Origin: Candidatus Tyrphobacter aquilonaris
GTDB taxonomy: Bacteria; Vulcanimicrobiota; Vulcanimicrobiia; Vulcanimicrobiales; Vulcanimicrobiaceae
DNA: 54,704 bases
Assembly (NCBI GenBank): GCA_003133745.1
Contig: PKZD01000034.1
Location: 1,886 to 56,589, forward strand
Direction: 5' to 3'
The notes below the pieces were generated by a model that saw nothing but the letters and a program-made list of their open reading frames with translations, was not told the DNA's origin and searched no databases. Shown here one piece after another: positions 36,234 through 44,068 of the stretch. Each line of letters opens with the position of its first letter. Positions within the stretch are counted from its first letter, which is position 1. The translations under genes were made by a program, and so were the position numbers.

Positions 36234-37097
36234 TCATTCTAGCGGCGGCGGAGTCCGGCGTGAACCGATCACCGTCGCGTCCCCCGCGAGCGCCGAGGCG
36301 ATCGTCTCAGGCCTTGCGGCGCAGATATATGCGGCGATCGCACCGCCGGCGACCGCGTCGGCGGCGGCATCGAGCTTCGGTTTCATGCTCGATCGGCAGG
36401 CATCGCTCACCGCGAACGCGCGGGCCTCGTCCGGCGTGAAGCGGTCGATCCCGGAGGCCGGATCGTCGGGATCGCGGAGCACGCGCGCGACGTTCGTCAC
36501 GACGACGAACGCCCGCGCACGCAGTGCCGCGGCAATCGCGGCGGCCGCAAGGTCCGCGTTGACGTTGTAGGCCTGCTTCCCATCTCGAGAGACGGCGAGC
36601 GGAGCGATGACGGGAATGCAACCGGCATCAAGGAGCGCGCGTACGACGTGCGGCGTGCATTCGACGATCTCCCCGACGAAGCCGAGATCGCTGCCACCGG
36701 CGCTTTGCAGCCTCCGGGCGATGAGCGTCGGGCCGTCCTGGCCGCTCATGCCGACCGCATGGATGCCGAGTGCGAGCGCCGCGCGCACGAGACGCTTGTT
36801 GAGCGTCGCGCAGAGCACGGCCTCCACGACCTCGAGCGTCGCCGCATCGGTGACGCGTTGGCCGTCGATTCGTTCCGTGGCAATGCCGTGCCGCTCGAGG
36901 GCGCGGTCGATCTCGGGGCCTCCGCCGTGAACGAGCACGATTTGTTCGCCTCGCTCGTGCAGCGCGGCAATCTCGGCAAGGAGCGGATCGGCGGCGCCGG
37001 CGCCGTCGAGCGCGGCGCCACCGTATTTTACGACGAGAATGGATTCACCACCGGGCCGGAGCCGAGTCTTTGGAAATCGCGAACATTTCTCGTGCAA
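36234..37097 (-). CDS. argB: acetylglutamate kinase
   Basis: ArgB phosphorylates N-acetylglutamate, the second step of arginine synthesis. Signatures are VVKYGGAAL at the start, VLVHGGGPEIDRAL in the nucleotide and substrate region, and a C-terminal GGSDLGFVGEI, then AYNVNADLAAAAIAAAL. The start is uncertain. A TTG at 37097 gives 287 residues, but its first 20 resemble nothing in the family. The only closer option is an ATT at 37040, just before VVKYGG and after a GGTGGTG. Either way the gene begins inside vapC, by 70 or 13 bases. It is on the opposite strand from the other arg genes. Confidence 0.9.
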   Translation of the reverse strand: MHEKCSRFPKTRLRPGGESILVVKYGGAALDGAGAADPLLAEIAALHERGEQIVLVHGGGPEIDRALERHGIATERIDGQRVTDAATLEVVEAVLCATLNKRLVRAALALGIHAVGMSGQDGPTLIARRLQSAGGSDLGFVGEIVECTPHVVRALLDAGCIPVIAPLAVSRDGKQAYNVNADLAAAAIAAALRARAFVVVTNVARVLRDPDDPASGIDRFTPDEARAFAVSDACRSSMKPKLDAAADAVAGGAIAAYICAARPETIASALAGDATVIGSRRTPPPLE

Positions 37098-37462
37098 ACC
37101 TGGAGATCGGCAACCTTGGCTGTAGCCGCGATTTGCGCAACGATGGCAAGCCGGCGTTCGTCGTCGCCGCGGAGGCCTTGCAAGATATGCCCCCACGTGA
37201 CCGCTGCTGCCGCACCGAACGGGAGAATGCGTTCGCCGAAGCGTTCCGGCAGCGCATGCTCCAGGAAGTGGCGTTGCATTACCATAGCGCGTCCCGCGGA
37301 TTGGGCACGGTCGATTCCCTTCGCGATCTCTCCCAGCGTGATCACGCTCAAGTGGAGGTCTCGCTCGTCTACTTTCTCGACCCACTCGCGCACTCCGCGA
37401 TCGCCTTTCTCGCCTTTGACCAGCTCGCTGACGACGTTCGTGTCGAGGAGCCAGCCGCTCAT
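37028..37462 (-). CDS. vapC: PIN-domain toxin, VapC family
   Basis: VapC toxins are ribonucleases that cleave tRNA or rRNA when not bound by antitoxin. The 144-residue protein has the PIN acidic residues: D7 in LLDTNVVSEL, E45 in TLGEIAKGI, and late residues in VCTRNVRDF. It ends with VVNPF, a typical VapC C-terminus, so the gene seems complete. The ATG at 37462 overlaps the antitoxin stop (ATGA). Its last codons overlap the start of argB in another frame, an unusual arrangement. Confidence 0.92.
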   Translation of the reverse strand: MSGWLLDTNVVSELVKGEKGDRGVREWVEKVDERDLHLSVITLGEIAKGIDRAQSAGRAMVMQRHFLEHALPERFGERILPFGAAAAVTWGHILQGLRGDDERRLAIVAQIAATAKVADLQVCTRNVRDFQRLGSGPVVNPFSS

Positions 37463-37701
37463 AACTCCGCGTCTCCTCGTTCGGCTGCCGAGATGCGACG
37501 GATCTCCACGTCCCCGAGGCCCGATCGAGCAAAGAAGCTGACCAGTGGTTCGACACGGTGATTCAATCTCTCGAACTCTTCTTGAGAGAGAACGACGGCC
37601 GAGCGGCGCCCCCGCTTTGTGATCGCCTGTGGGGCCCGGCGAGCTTCCTCCACCAATTCACTCAGACGATCTTTGGCTTCACGAATGGACCATTCACGCA
37701 T
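37459..37701 (-). CDS. Phd/YefM-family antitoxin
   Basis: The 80-residue product is a prevent-host-death type antitoxin. MREWSIREAKDRLSELVEEA forms the N-terminal DNA-binding part, ITKRGRRSAVVLSQEEFERL is conserved, and a variable C-terminal tail binds the toxin. It precedes the VapC-type toxin with a four-base overlap, the usual antitoxin-toxin order. A promoter at 37708-37735 places the transcript start at or near its ATG. An AATGGCCATT palindrome sits inside that promoter. Confidence 0.92.
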   Translation of the reverse strand: MREWSIREAKDRLSELVEEARRAPQAITKRGRRSAVVLSQEEFERLNHRVEPLVSFFARSGLGDVEIRRISAAERGDAEL

Positions 37702-37707
37702 GGAGCC

Positions 37708-37735
37708 ATCATAGCCCTAATGGCCATTGTGGCAA
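37708..37735 (-). promoter_or_regulatory. promoter of the toxin-antitoxin pair
   Basis: On the minus strand TTGCCA (37735-37730) and TATGAT (37713-37708) are 16 bases apart. The predicted transcript start is about base 37701, at the antitoxin ATG, so the message may lack a leader. Fit to the sigma70 consensus is good. Confidence 0.55.
37719..37728. promoter_or_regulatory. palindrome, probable toxin-antitoxin operator
   Basis: AATGGCCATT is a perfect ten-base palindrome between the -35 and -10 of the toxin-antitoxin promoter. Antitoxins of this family repress their own promoters by binding such sites, so it is a good operator candidate. Confidence 0.45.
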
Positions 37736-37757
37736 GCAAGGGCAGGGGCGAGGGGCC

Positions 37758-37790
37758 TTGCATAATAATGCGGTGTATGCATAAATATAC
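37758..37790 (+). promoter_or_regulatory. argF promoter with probable ArgR box
   Basis: TTGCAT at 37758-37763 is followed, after 17 to 18 bases, by ATAAAT/TAAATA at 37781-37787. Transcription would start next to the argF ATG at 37796. GTATGCATAAATATAC (37775-37790) has GTAT/ATAC arms around an AT-rich centre and resembles an ARG box. GCATAATAATGC (37760-37771) may be a second half of the operator. ArgR is encoded by the second gene of this operon. Confidence 0.45.
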
Positions 37791-37795
37791 CTACC

Positions 37796-38770
37796 ATGAT
37801 TGCTTTTGCAGCGGAGCCGGCGACCCTCTTCGGGCGGCATCTGCTCGAGGTCACGGACTTGAGCCGCGACGAGCTCGCGCGCCTGCTGCGCCTCGCGCAG
37901 TACCTCAAAGTCCAGGGGCGCGGCGAGCAGCGGACGCTCCTGCGCGACCGTACTCTCGCCATGCTTTTCGAAAAGCCGTCGCTGCGCACGCGAGTCTCCT
38001 TCGAGGTCGCGATGACGCAGTTGGGCGGCGAGGTGCTCTTCGCGCAGGGCGCGGAGTTCATGGTCGGCAGTCGTGAGTCGCCGGAAGACGCGGCGCGCAC
38101 CCTCTCGCGCTACGTGGACGTGATCGCGGTGCGTACGCACGCGCACGAGCCGCTGCAGCGCTTCGCGCACGCCTCGACCGTTCCCGTGATCAATGCGCTC
38201 TCCGCGCGCGCGCATCCGTGTCAGGCGATCGCCGACGTTCTGACGATGCGCGAACGCTTCGGCGACGTGGCGGGTTTGCGCATCGCTTACGTCGGCGATG
38301 CGCGGAACAACGTCGCGGCCTCGCTCGCGGAGGCTGCGGTCACCCTCGGCGCCACCGTACAGTTCGGCTGTCCGCCGACGCACCGTCCGTCGGAATCGTA
38401 CCTTGCGAAGCTCGACGCGCTCGGCGAGAGCAGCGGCGGCGCGACGCGCGCGTTCAGCAATGCGGTGCGCGCGGTTCGCGGAGCGGACGTCGTTTACACC
38501 GACGTGTGGACGTCGATGGGAGAGGAGCGGTACCGCGAGCGCAACGACGCGATGCTCCGGCCGTACGCCGTCACGGAAGAACTCTTCGCCTTTGCGAAGC
38601 CGAACGCGATCTTCATGCACTGCCTGCCCGCGCACCGCGGCGAGGAGGTCGTTGCGGGCGTGATCGACGGGCCGCGCAGCGCAGTCTTCGATCAAGCCGA
38701 GAACCGCATGCACGCGCAAAAGGCTCTGCTGCTCGCATTGCTCACCGAACTGAAAGGGCTGCCCATATGA
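37796..38770 (+). CDS. argF: ornithine carbamoyltransferase
   Basis: ArgF makes citrulline from ornithine and carbamoyl phosphate. The 324-residue enzyme has the carbamoyl-phosphate motif FEKPSLRTRVSFE, then HPCQAIADVLTM, a TDVWTSMGEE segment, and the ornithine-site FMHCLPAHRGEEV. It starts at ATG 37796 with no Shine-Dalgarno sequence and a promoter so close that the message may be leaderless. It leads the operon argF-argR-argG-argH-argC-argJ-argD. Its TGA overlaps the argR ATG. Confidence 0.96.
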   Translation: MIAFAAEPATLFGRHLLEVTDLSRDELARLLRLAQYLKVQGRGEQRTLLRDRTLAMLFEKPSLRTRVSFEVAMTQLGGEVLFAQGAEFMVGSRESPEDAARTLSRYVDVIAVRTHAHEPLQRFAHASTVPVINALSARAHPCQAIADVLTMRERFGDVAGLRIAYVGDARNNVAASLAEAAVTLGATVQFGCPPTHRPSESYLAKLDALGESSGGATRAFSNAVRAVRGADVVYTDVWTSMGEERYRERNDAMLRPYAVTEELFAFAKPNAIFMHCLPAHRGEEVVAGVIDGPRSAVFDQAENRMHAQKALLLALLTELKGLPI

Positions 38771-39234
38771 AGGAAGATCGTCAACGCGCCGTGCTGACGC
38801 TCGTCGCAACGCGGCCCGTGCATTCGCAAGAAGAACTCGTGGCGCTCCTCCAGCGGCAAGGCTTCGACGTCACGCAGGCGACCGTATCGCGCGACATCAA
38901 GGAGCTCGGCTTGGCAAAGGTGCCGATTCGCGAGAACGGCGGCGACATCTTCAAATACGTCGTGCCGAGCGCGGCGGTGAACTACGTGAGCCGGCTCCAT
39001 CGTGCGGTTGCGGAGCTCGTGAGCAGCGTCGAGGGGAGCGTGAACATGATCGTGCTGCGCACTCCGCCGGGGAGCGCAATGCTCGTTGCTTCCGCGATCG
39101 ACGAGGCGGGATGGCCCGAAGTGCTCGGCACGATGGGCGGCGACGACACCGTGCTCACGGTCGTACGATCGCCCGAAGAGATGCCCGTCATCAAACAGCG
39201 TTTTCTCGACTTGAAAGGAAGTACCGCCGCGTGA
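38767..39234 (+). CDS. argR: arginine repressor
   Basis: ArgR represses arginine synthesis genes when arginine is bound. The 155-residue protein has the N-terminal winged helix (SQEELVALLQRQGFDVTQATVSRDIKELGL, about residues 20-50). The C-terminal hexamer domain carries the arginine-binding VLGTMGGDDTVLTVV. It starts at ATG 38767, overlapping the argF stop, and its TGA overlaps the argG GTG. Encoding the repressor inside the operon suggests autoregulation through the box ahead of argF. Confidence 0.95.
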   Translation: MKEDRQRAVLTLVATRPVHSQEELVALLQRQGFDVTQATVSRDIKELGLAKVPIRENGGDIFKYVVPSAAVNYVSRLHRAVAELVSSVEGSVNMIVLRTPPGSAMLVASAIDEAGWPEVLGTMGGDDTVLTVVRSPEEMPVIKQRFLDLKGSTAA

Positions 39235-40478
39235 GCAAGATCGTTCTCGCCTACTCCGGAGGCCTCGACACTTCGGTGTTGCTTAAGAAGCTGATTCTCG
39301 AAGGCAATGACGTGATCGCAATGACCGCCGATCTCGGCGAGAGCGACGCGTCGACCGCGCTTTCGACGGGTTCGGCGAGCGGCGATCCCGCCGCCGAACT
39401 CGAACTCGTGCGCGAGAAGGCGATCGCGCTCGGCGCCTGCGACGCTGTCGTCATCGACGCGCGCGAGCGCTTCGTGAGCGAGTACGCGTATTGCGCGCTG
39501 CGCGCAAACGCGAAGTACGAGGGCATCTATCCGCTCTCGGCGGCGCTTTCGCGTCCGCTGATCGGCGCGCTCCTCGTCGAGACCGCCCACGCGATGGGCG
39601 CGGATACGGTCGCGCACGGATGTACGGGCAAGGGCAACGATCAGGTGCGCATCGAGTTAGCGGTCCGCGCGCTCGATCCGAGCCTCAAGGTGCGCGCCCC
39701 GCTACGCGAGCATCCGCTCTCGCGGCCGGACGCGATGGCGTTTGCCGCGGAGCACGCCATCCCGCTCAAGCATACGGCGGAAAAACCATACTCGATCGAC
39801 GCGAACCTTTGGGGCCGCTCGATCGAGGCGGGCATCCTCGAAGATCCTTGGAACGCGCCGCCCGAAGACGTCTACGCGTGGACGGCATCACCGCAGCGTC
39901 GACCCGCCGAGCCCGATGAGGTCGTCGTAACCTTTGAAGGCGGCGTTCCGTCGTTCGACGGTGACCGGGGACCCGCGATGATCGCGAAACTCAACGTGCT
40001 CGCGGGACGGCACGGCGTCGGGCGGATCGATCTCGTCGAAGACCGCGTGATCGGGATGAAATCGCGTGAAGTTTACGAGGCGCCCGCGGCGGTGGCGCTC
40101 GTTGCGGCGCATCAGGCGCTCGAGCGACTCGTGCTCACGCGCGATGAGTTGCGATTCAAAGCGGCGTGCGATCAGAAGTACGCCGAGCTGACCTACGACG
40201 GCTTGTGGATGTCGCCGCTGCGCACGGCCCTCGATGCGTTCAACGCGACGAGCGCGCAGCGCGTGAGCGGCGAGGTCCGCGTGCGGTTGCACCAAGGCAA
40301 CGCGACGGTCGTCGGCATTCGTTCGCCGTTCGCGCTCTACGACGAGACGCTCGCGACGTACGGACAGGGCGATGCCTTCGATCACCATGCCGCGGACGGA
40401 TTTATCCGCCTGCACGGCTTGCCGCTCGATCTCGTTGCGAGAACGGGAAAACGTTCCTTGGCGATGGACACGGCGTGA
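39231..40478 (+). CDS. argG: argininosuccinate synthase
   Basis: ArgG condenses citrulline and aspartate with ATP. The 415-residue product has the PP-loop AYSGGLDTSVLL at the N-terminus, then YPLSAALSRPLIG, HGCTGKGNDQVRIE and YSIDANLWGRSIEAG. All are standard for the family. The start is a GTG at 39231 that overlaps the argR stop (GTGA). The open frame further upstream is a shadow of argR. argH begins within its stop. Confidence 0.97.
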   Translation: MSKIVLAYSGGLDTSVLLKKLILEGNDVIAMTADLGESDASTALSTGSASGDPAAELELVREKAIALGACDAVVIDARERFVSEYAYCALRANAKYEGIYPLSAALSRPLIGALLVETAHAMGADTVAHGCTGKGNDQVRIELAVRALDPSLKVRAPLREHPLSRPDAMAFAAEHAIPLKHTAEKPYSIDANLWGRSIEAGILEDPWNAPPEDVYAWTASPQRRPAEPDEVVVTFEGGVPSFDGDRGPAMIAKLNVLAGRHGVGRIDLVEDRVIGMKSREVYEAPAAVALVAAHQALERLVLTRDELRFKAACDQKYAELTYDGLWMSPLRTALDAFNATSAQRVSGEVRVRLHQGNATVVGIRSPFALYDETLATYGQGDAFDHHAADGFIRLHGLPLDLVARTGKRSLAMDTA

Positions 40479-41881
40479 CGAAGACGGCCCTGCAATGGGG
40501 CGGGCGCTTCGCGCAACCGCCCGACGCGACATTGCTCGCCTTCGGCTCCTCGCTCGAAGAGGACCTCGTGCTCGCACCCTTCGACGTGCGCTGCTCGCTC
40601 GCGCACGTCGCAGCTCTCTCCGGCGGAAGCATCGTCGCTTCGAACGTCGCGAGCGCGCTGCGCGAAGCGCTCGCTCGGATCGCAAGCGAGATCGAGCGAG
40701 ACGAGTTCGCGTCCGTCGCGCGCGCGTGCGGTGCCGAGGACGTGCACGGCGCGATCGACGCGCGCGTACGCGAACTCTGCTCGAACGGCGAGGGCGAATG
40801 GCTGCACGCGGGACGCAGCCGCAACGATCAGGTTGCGACGACGCTGTTGCTCTACGCTCGCGAGCGCGCGGAAGAGGGCGCAACGGTTTCGCTCGAGATC
40901 GCGCGCACGGTGGTTGCGAGCGCGAAGGAAGAACTGGCGGCGGGAACGCGCTTGGCCGCAACGACGCATTGGCAGCCTGCGCAGCCGGTGCTGCTCGCGT
41001 TTTGGCTCGTCGCCGCCGCCGAGCCGTTCGTGCGCGCCGCGCGACGCTTTGCAGCGTGCGCGAAAGCCGCACGCGCGTCCTCGCCGCTCGGCTCGGCGGC
41101 GCTCGCGGGCTCGACGCTGCCGCTCGATCGCATCGCGGCGGCGAAGGAGTTGGGCTTCGATGCGCCCTCACGCAATGCGATGGATGCGATCGGCACGCGC
41201 GATGAAGTACTCGACGTTGCGCACGCGGTCGCGCGCGCGGTCACCGATGCGTCGCGCGTTGCGGGCGAGCTCGTCATCTGGTGCACGCCCGCGTTCGGGT
41301 ACGCGCGCTTGGGCGATGCATCCTCGACCGGATCGAGCCTGATGCCGCAGAAGCGCAACCCCGATCCCTTCGAGTTGGTCCGGGCGAGCGCGGCGGAGCT
41401 CGTCGGCGCGTATGCGGGCGCGCTCGGGACCCTGGGCGGCCTTCCGCTCTCGTACCATCGCGATCTGCAGCAGACGAAACGATTGGCGATTGCCGCGATC
41501 GAGCGCGGGATCGCGACGCTGCGCGCGTTCGCGCGAGCGATCGCCGACGTCCGTTTCAATCGCGAACGGATGAACGCGCAGGCTGCCGGCGGATACGTGG
41601 TGGCGACCGACGTCGCGGATGCGCTCATCCTCGCGGGCATCTCGGCGCGGCACGCGCATGCGCTCGTCGGCGCCGCGGTTGCAACCGCGGAGCGGGAGGG
41701 GCGAGCGCTTACGACGGCTGATCTCGCCGCGCTCGCAAAGGAAGCGGGGCTCGCGACGCTCGATGCGCCGCTCGACGCATCCGCGTCAGTGCGCGCGAAG
41801 CGCACGACCGGCTCCACGAACCCCGATGAGGTGGCGAAGAGCATTCGCGCGATCGAAGAAGAGATGCGGTCCTTCAAATGA
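40475..41881 (+). CDS. argH: argininosuccinate lyase
   Basis: ArgH splits argininosuccinate into arginine and fumarate. The 468-residue enzyme of the fumarase superfamily begins with ALQWGGRFAQPPD and has GEWLHAGRSRNDQVATT and TTHWQPAQPVLL. The signature loop GSSLMPQKRNPDPFEL carries the catalytic serine region. The GTG at 40475 overlaps the argG stop. Its final codon and stop overlap the argC ATG. Confidence 0.96.
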   Translation: MTKTALQWGGRFAQPPDATLLAFGSSLEEDLVLAPFDVRCSLAHVAALSGGSIVASNVASALREALARIASEIERDEFASVARACGAEDVHGAIDARVRELCSNGEGEWLHAGRSRNDQVATTLLLYARERAEEGATVSLEIARTVVASAKEELAAGTRLAATTHWQPAQPVLLAFWLVAAAEPFVRAARRFAACAKAARASSPLGSAALAGSTLPLDRIAAAKELGFDAPSRNAMDAIGTRDEVLDVAHAVARAVTDASRVAGELVIWCTPAFGYARLGDASSTGSSLMPQKRNPDPFELVRASAAELVGAYAGALGTLGGLPLSYHRDLQQTKRLAIAAIERGIATLRAFARAIADVRFNRERMNAQAAGGYVVATDVADALILAGISARHAHALVGAAVATAEREGRALTTADLAALAKEAGLATLDAPLDASASVRAKRTTGSTNPDEVAKSIRAIEEEMRSFK

Positions 41882-42843
41882 GCGTGCACATTTGGGGAGC
41901 GAGCGGCTACGCGGCGGCGGAGGTCGTGCGTTTCCTCGAGCGCCATCCGTTCGTCGAGTTGGGTGCGCTCGAAAGCCGCAGCCATGCGGGGCAACTCCTC
42001 GGCGATCATTTTCCGCTGCTCCGCAACTCTGAGCGGCGTTTCGACGAGCCGGGGAGTGTGATCGAACGAGCGCGGCCGAACGACGTCGTGTTCGCGGCGG
42101 GCGCGCACGGCGAAGCGAAGTCGTTGATTCCCGCGCTGCTTGAGGCGAGCGTGCGCGTCATCGATCTCTCCTCCGACCATCGGCTCGACGCGACGGCCGC
42201 CTACGGCCTCACGGAGTGGAATCGCGCGGCGATCTCCCAAGCCGCGCTCGTCGCGAATCCCGGCTGCTACGCGACCGCCGCGTTGCTCGCGCTCTTGCCG
42301 CTCGCATCCCTCGGCGCGCCGTTGCAGGTGATCGTCGATGCGAAGAGCGGGATCACCGGCGCCGGACGAAATCCGGCTGTCGGTTCGCTCTTCGCCGAAG
42401 TGAGTGGTGAGATTCGTCCGTACGCGCTCGATGGTCACCGGCATCAACCGGAGATGGAGCGCGCGCTGCACGTTCACGGCTTGACGGCACCTTTGCTCTT
42501 CACGCCGCACGTCGTCCCGCTCTCGCGCGGCATGCTTGCCGATGCGTACGTCCTCTACGCGAAGCCCCCGTCGCTCGATGCCGTGCGCGCTGAGTTCGAG
42601 AAGGCGTACGGCGGAAGCCCGTTCGTTCGCGTGCTCGATGGAGTGCGCGTTCCGAGTGCGGCGGCGGTCGCTGGCGGCAACGGAGCGGAGCTTTGCGTCG
42701 ACCTGTGCGGCAATGCGGTGCGCGTACTCTGCGCGATCGACAATTTGGGCAAGGGGGCCGCAGGTCAGGCCGTGCAAAACCTCAACGTCATGCTCGGATA
42801 TCCGGAGGAGACTTCGCTTTGTGATCGTGCAATCGTTGCCTGA
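41878..42843 (+). CDS. argC: N-acetyl-gamma-glutamyl-phosphate reductase
   Basis: ArgC reduces N-acetylglutamyl phosphate to the semialdehyde with NADPH. The 321-residue protein has an N-terminal Rossmann segment (IWGASGYAAAEVVRFL) and the catalytic C130 in NPGCYATAALLAL. DAKSGITGAGR and HRHQPEME follow. The ATG at 41878 overlaps the argH stop (ATGA). argJ begins 23 bases before its end. Confidence 0.96.
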   Translation: MSVHIWGASGYAAAEVVRFLERHPFVELGALESRSHAGQLLGDHFPLLRNSERRFDEPGSVIERARPNDVVFAAGAHGEAKSLIPALLEASVRVIDLSSDHRLDATAAYGLTEWNRAAISQAALVANPGCYATAALLALLPLASLGAPLQVIVDAKSGITGAGRNPAVGSLFAEVSGEIRPYALDGHRHQPEMERALHVHGLTAPLLFTPHVVPLSRGMLADAYVLYAKPPSLDAVRAEFEKAYGGSPFVRVLDGVRVPSAAAVAGGNGAELCVDLCGNAVRVLCAIDNLGKGAAGQAVQNLNVMLGYPEETSLCDRAIVA

Positions 42844-44062
42844 GGGAAAGAACGGAACGCTCGTCGAGCCTCGCCTCTTGGCGATGCGAGGCGGGTTGGG
42901 AAATGTTCCGGGCCTGCGTCTCGCCGGCGTGCATGCCGGCATCAAGCCGCGCAAGCGCGACTTGGCGGTCATCGTATTCGAGCAGCCGCAGGTCTGCGCG
43001 TCGGTCATCACGACGAACGAGATCAAAGCGGCGCCGCTGCTCGTGAGCGCAGAGCACCTCGCGTCATCGGGCTCCGCGGTACGTGCCGTCGTCTGCAACT
43101 CGGGGTGCGCGAATGCGTGCACGGGCGAACGCGGCGAGCGTGATGCGCGCGCGACGGCGCGCCAAACGGCGGCGCTGCTCGGAGTGGGGGCGAAGCAGGT
43201 CGTCGTTGCGTCGACCGGCGTGATCGGCGTGCCGTTGCCGATGGACCGTTTGCAGAAAGGCTTGGAACGCGCGATCGAGCAGCTCGAGAGCGGGGGAAAG
43301 TCCGCGCACGATGCCGCCGAAGCGATCATGACGACCGACCGCGTGCCGAAGATGGCGGCGTACGCCTTCTATCGCGGCAAGGCGAAGCACGTCGTCGGCG
43401 GAATCGCGAAGGGCTCCGGGATGATCGCGCCGTCAATGGCGACGATGCTCGCGTTTGTTGCAACCGATCTCCCGCTCTCGCAGCAGGCGCTGCAGCGCGC
43501 GCTGGCGCCCGCGGTCGACGAAAGCTTCAACATGATCTCCGTCGACGGCGACATGTCGACGAACGACGCCGTCTATGCGTTCGCGCCCGCGGGAGCCGGT
43601 GAGGCGCCGCCGGAGTTCGCCGAGGCGCTGCGGCGCGTCTGCCTCGATCTTGCGCACGCGATGGTCGCCGACGGCGAAGGCGCGACGAAGACGATGACGG
43701 TACGCGTCACCGGTGCGCGAGACGTTGCGCAGGCACGCGCGATGGCGCGCGGCGTGATCAACAGCAACCTCGTGAAGACCGCGCTCTACGGCGAAGATCC
43801 GAACTGGGGACGCATCGTCTCCGCGGCGGGCTCGGCGCGCGCGGGACTCGATCCGCGCACGTGGTCGCTGCTCCTCAACGGTAAGAACTGGGTCGATGTC
43901 GGCGGCGTCGAGTCGCTCTCCGAAGCCGAAGCGCACCGCGAACTCGAAGAGACGAACGTCGAGGTCGAGTTGCGCCTCGGGATCGGCAATGCGGAGGCAA
44001 CCGGCTGGTGCTGCGACCTCTCTCGCGATTACGTGCGCATCAATGCCAACTATCGAACGTAG
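42821..44062 (+). CDS. argJ: bifunctional ornithine acetyltransferase / N-acetylglutamate synthase
   Basis: ArgJ recycles the acetyl group from N-acetylornithine to glutamate and may also make N-acetylglutamate from acetyl-CoA. The 413-residue precursor has the self-cleavage region KGSGMIAPSMATML, with the nucleophile T208. SVDGDMSTND and the LYGEDPNWGRI segment are conserved, and it ends with the typical NANYRT. The start is GTG 42821 or 42827, after GGAGGAG at 42804-42810. With it present no separate argE or argA is needed for the cycle; neither is in the window. Confidence 0.93.
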   Translation: MIVQSLPEGKNGTLVEPRLLAMRGGLGNVPGLRLAGVHAGIKPRKRDLAVIVFEQPQVCASVITTNEIKAAPLLVSAEHLASSGSAVRAVVCNSGCANACTGERGERDARATARQTAALLGVGAKQVVVASTGVIGVPLPMDRLQKGLERAIEQLESGGKSAHDAAEAIMTTDRVPKMAAYAFYRGKAKHVVGGIAKGSGMIAPSMATMLAFVATDLPLSQQALQRALAPAVDESFNMISVDGDMSTNDAVYAFAPAGAGEAPPEFAEALRRVCLDLAHAMVADGEGATKTMTVRVTGARDVAQARAMARGVINSNLVKTALYGEDPNWGRIVSAAGSARAGLDPRTWSLLLNGKNWVDVGGVESLSEAEAHRELEETNVEVELRLGIGNAEATGWCCDLSRDYVRINANYRT

Positions 44063-44068
44063 CGCGTC

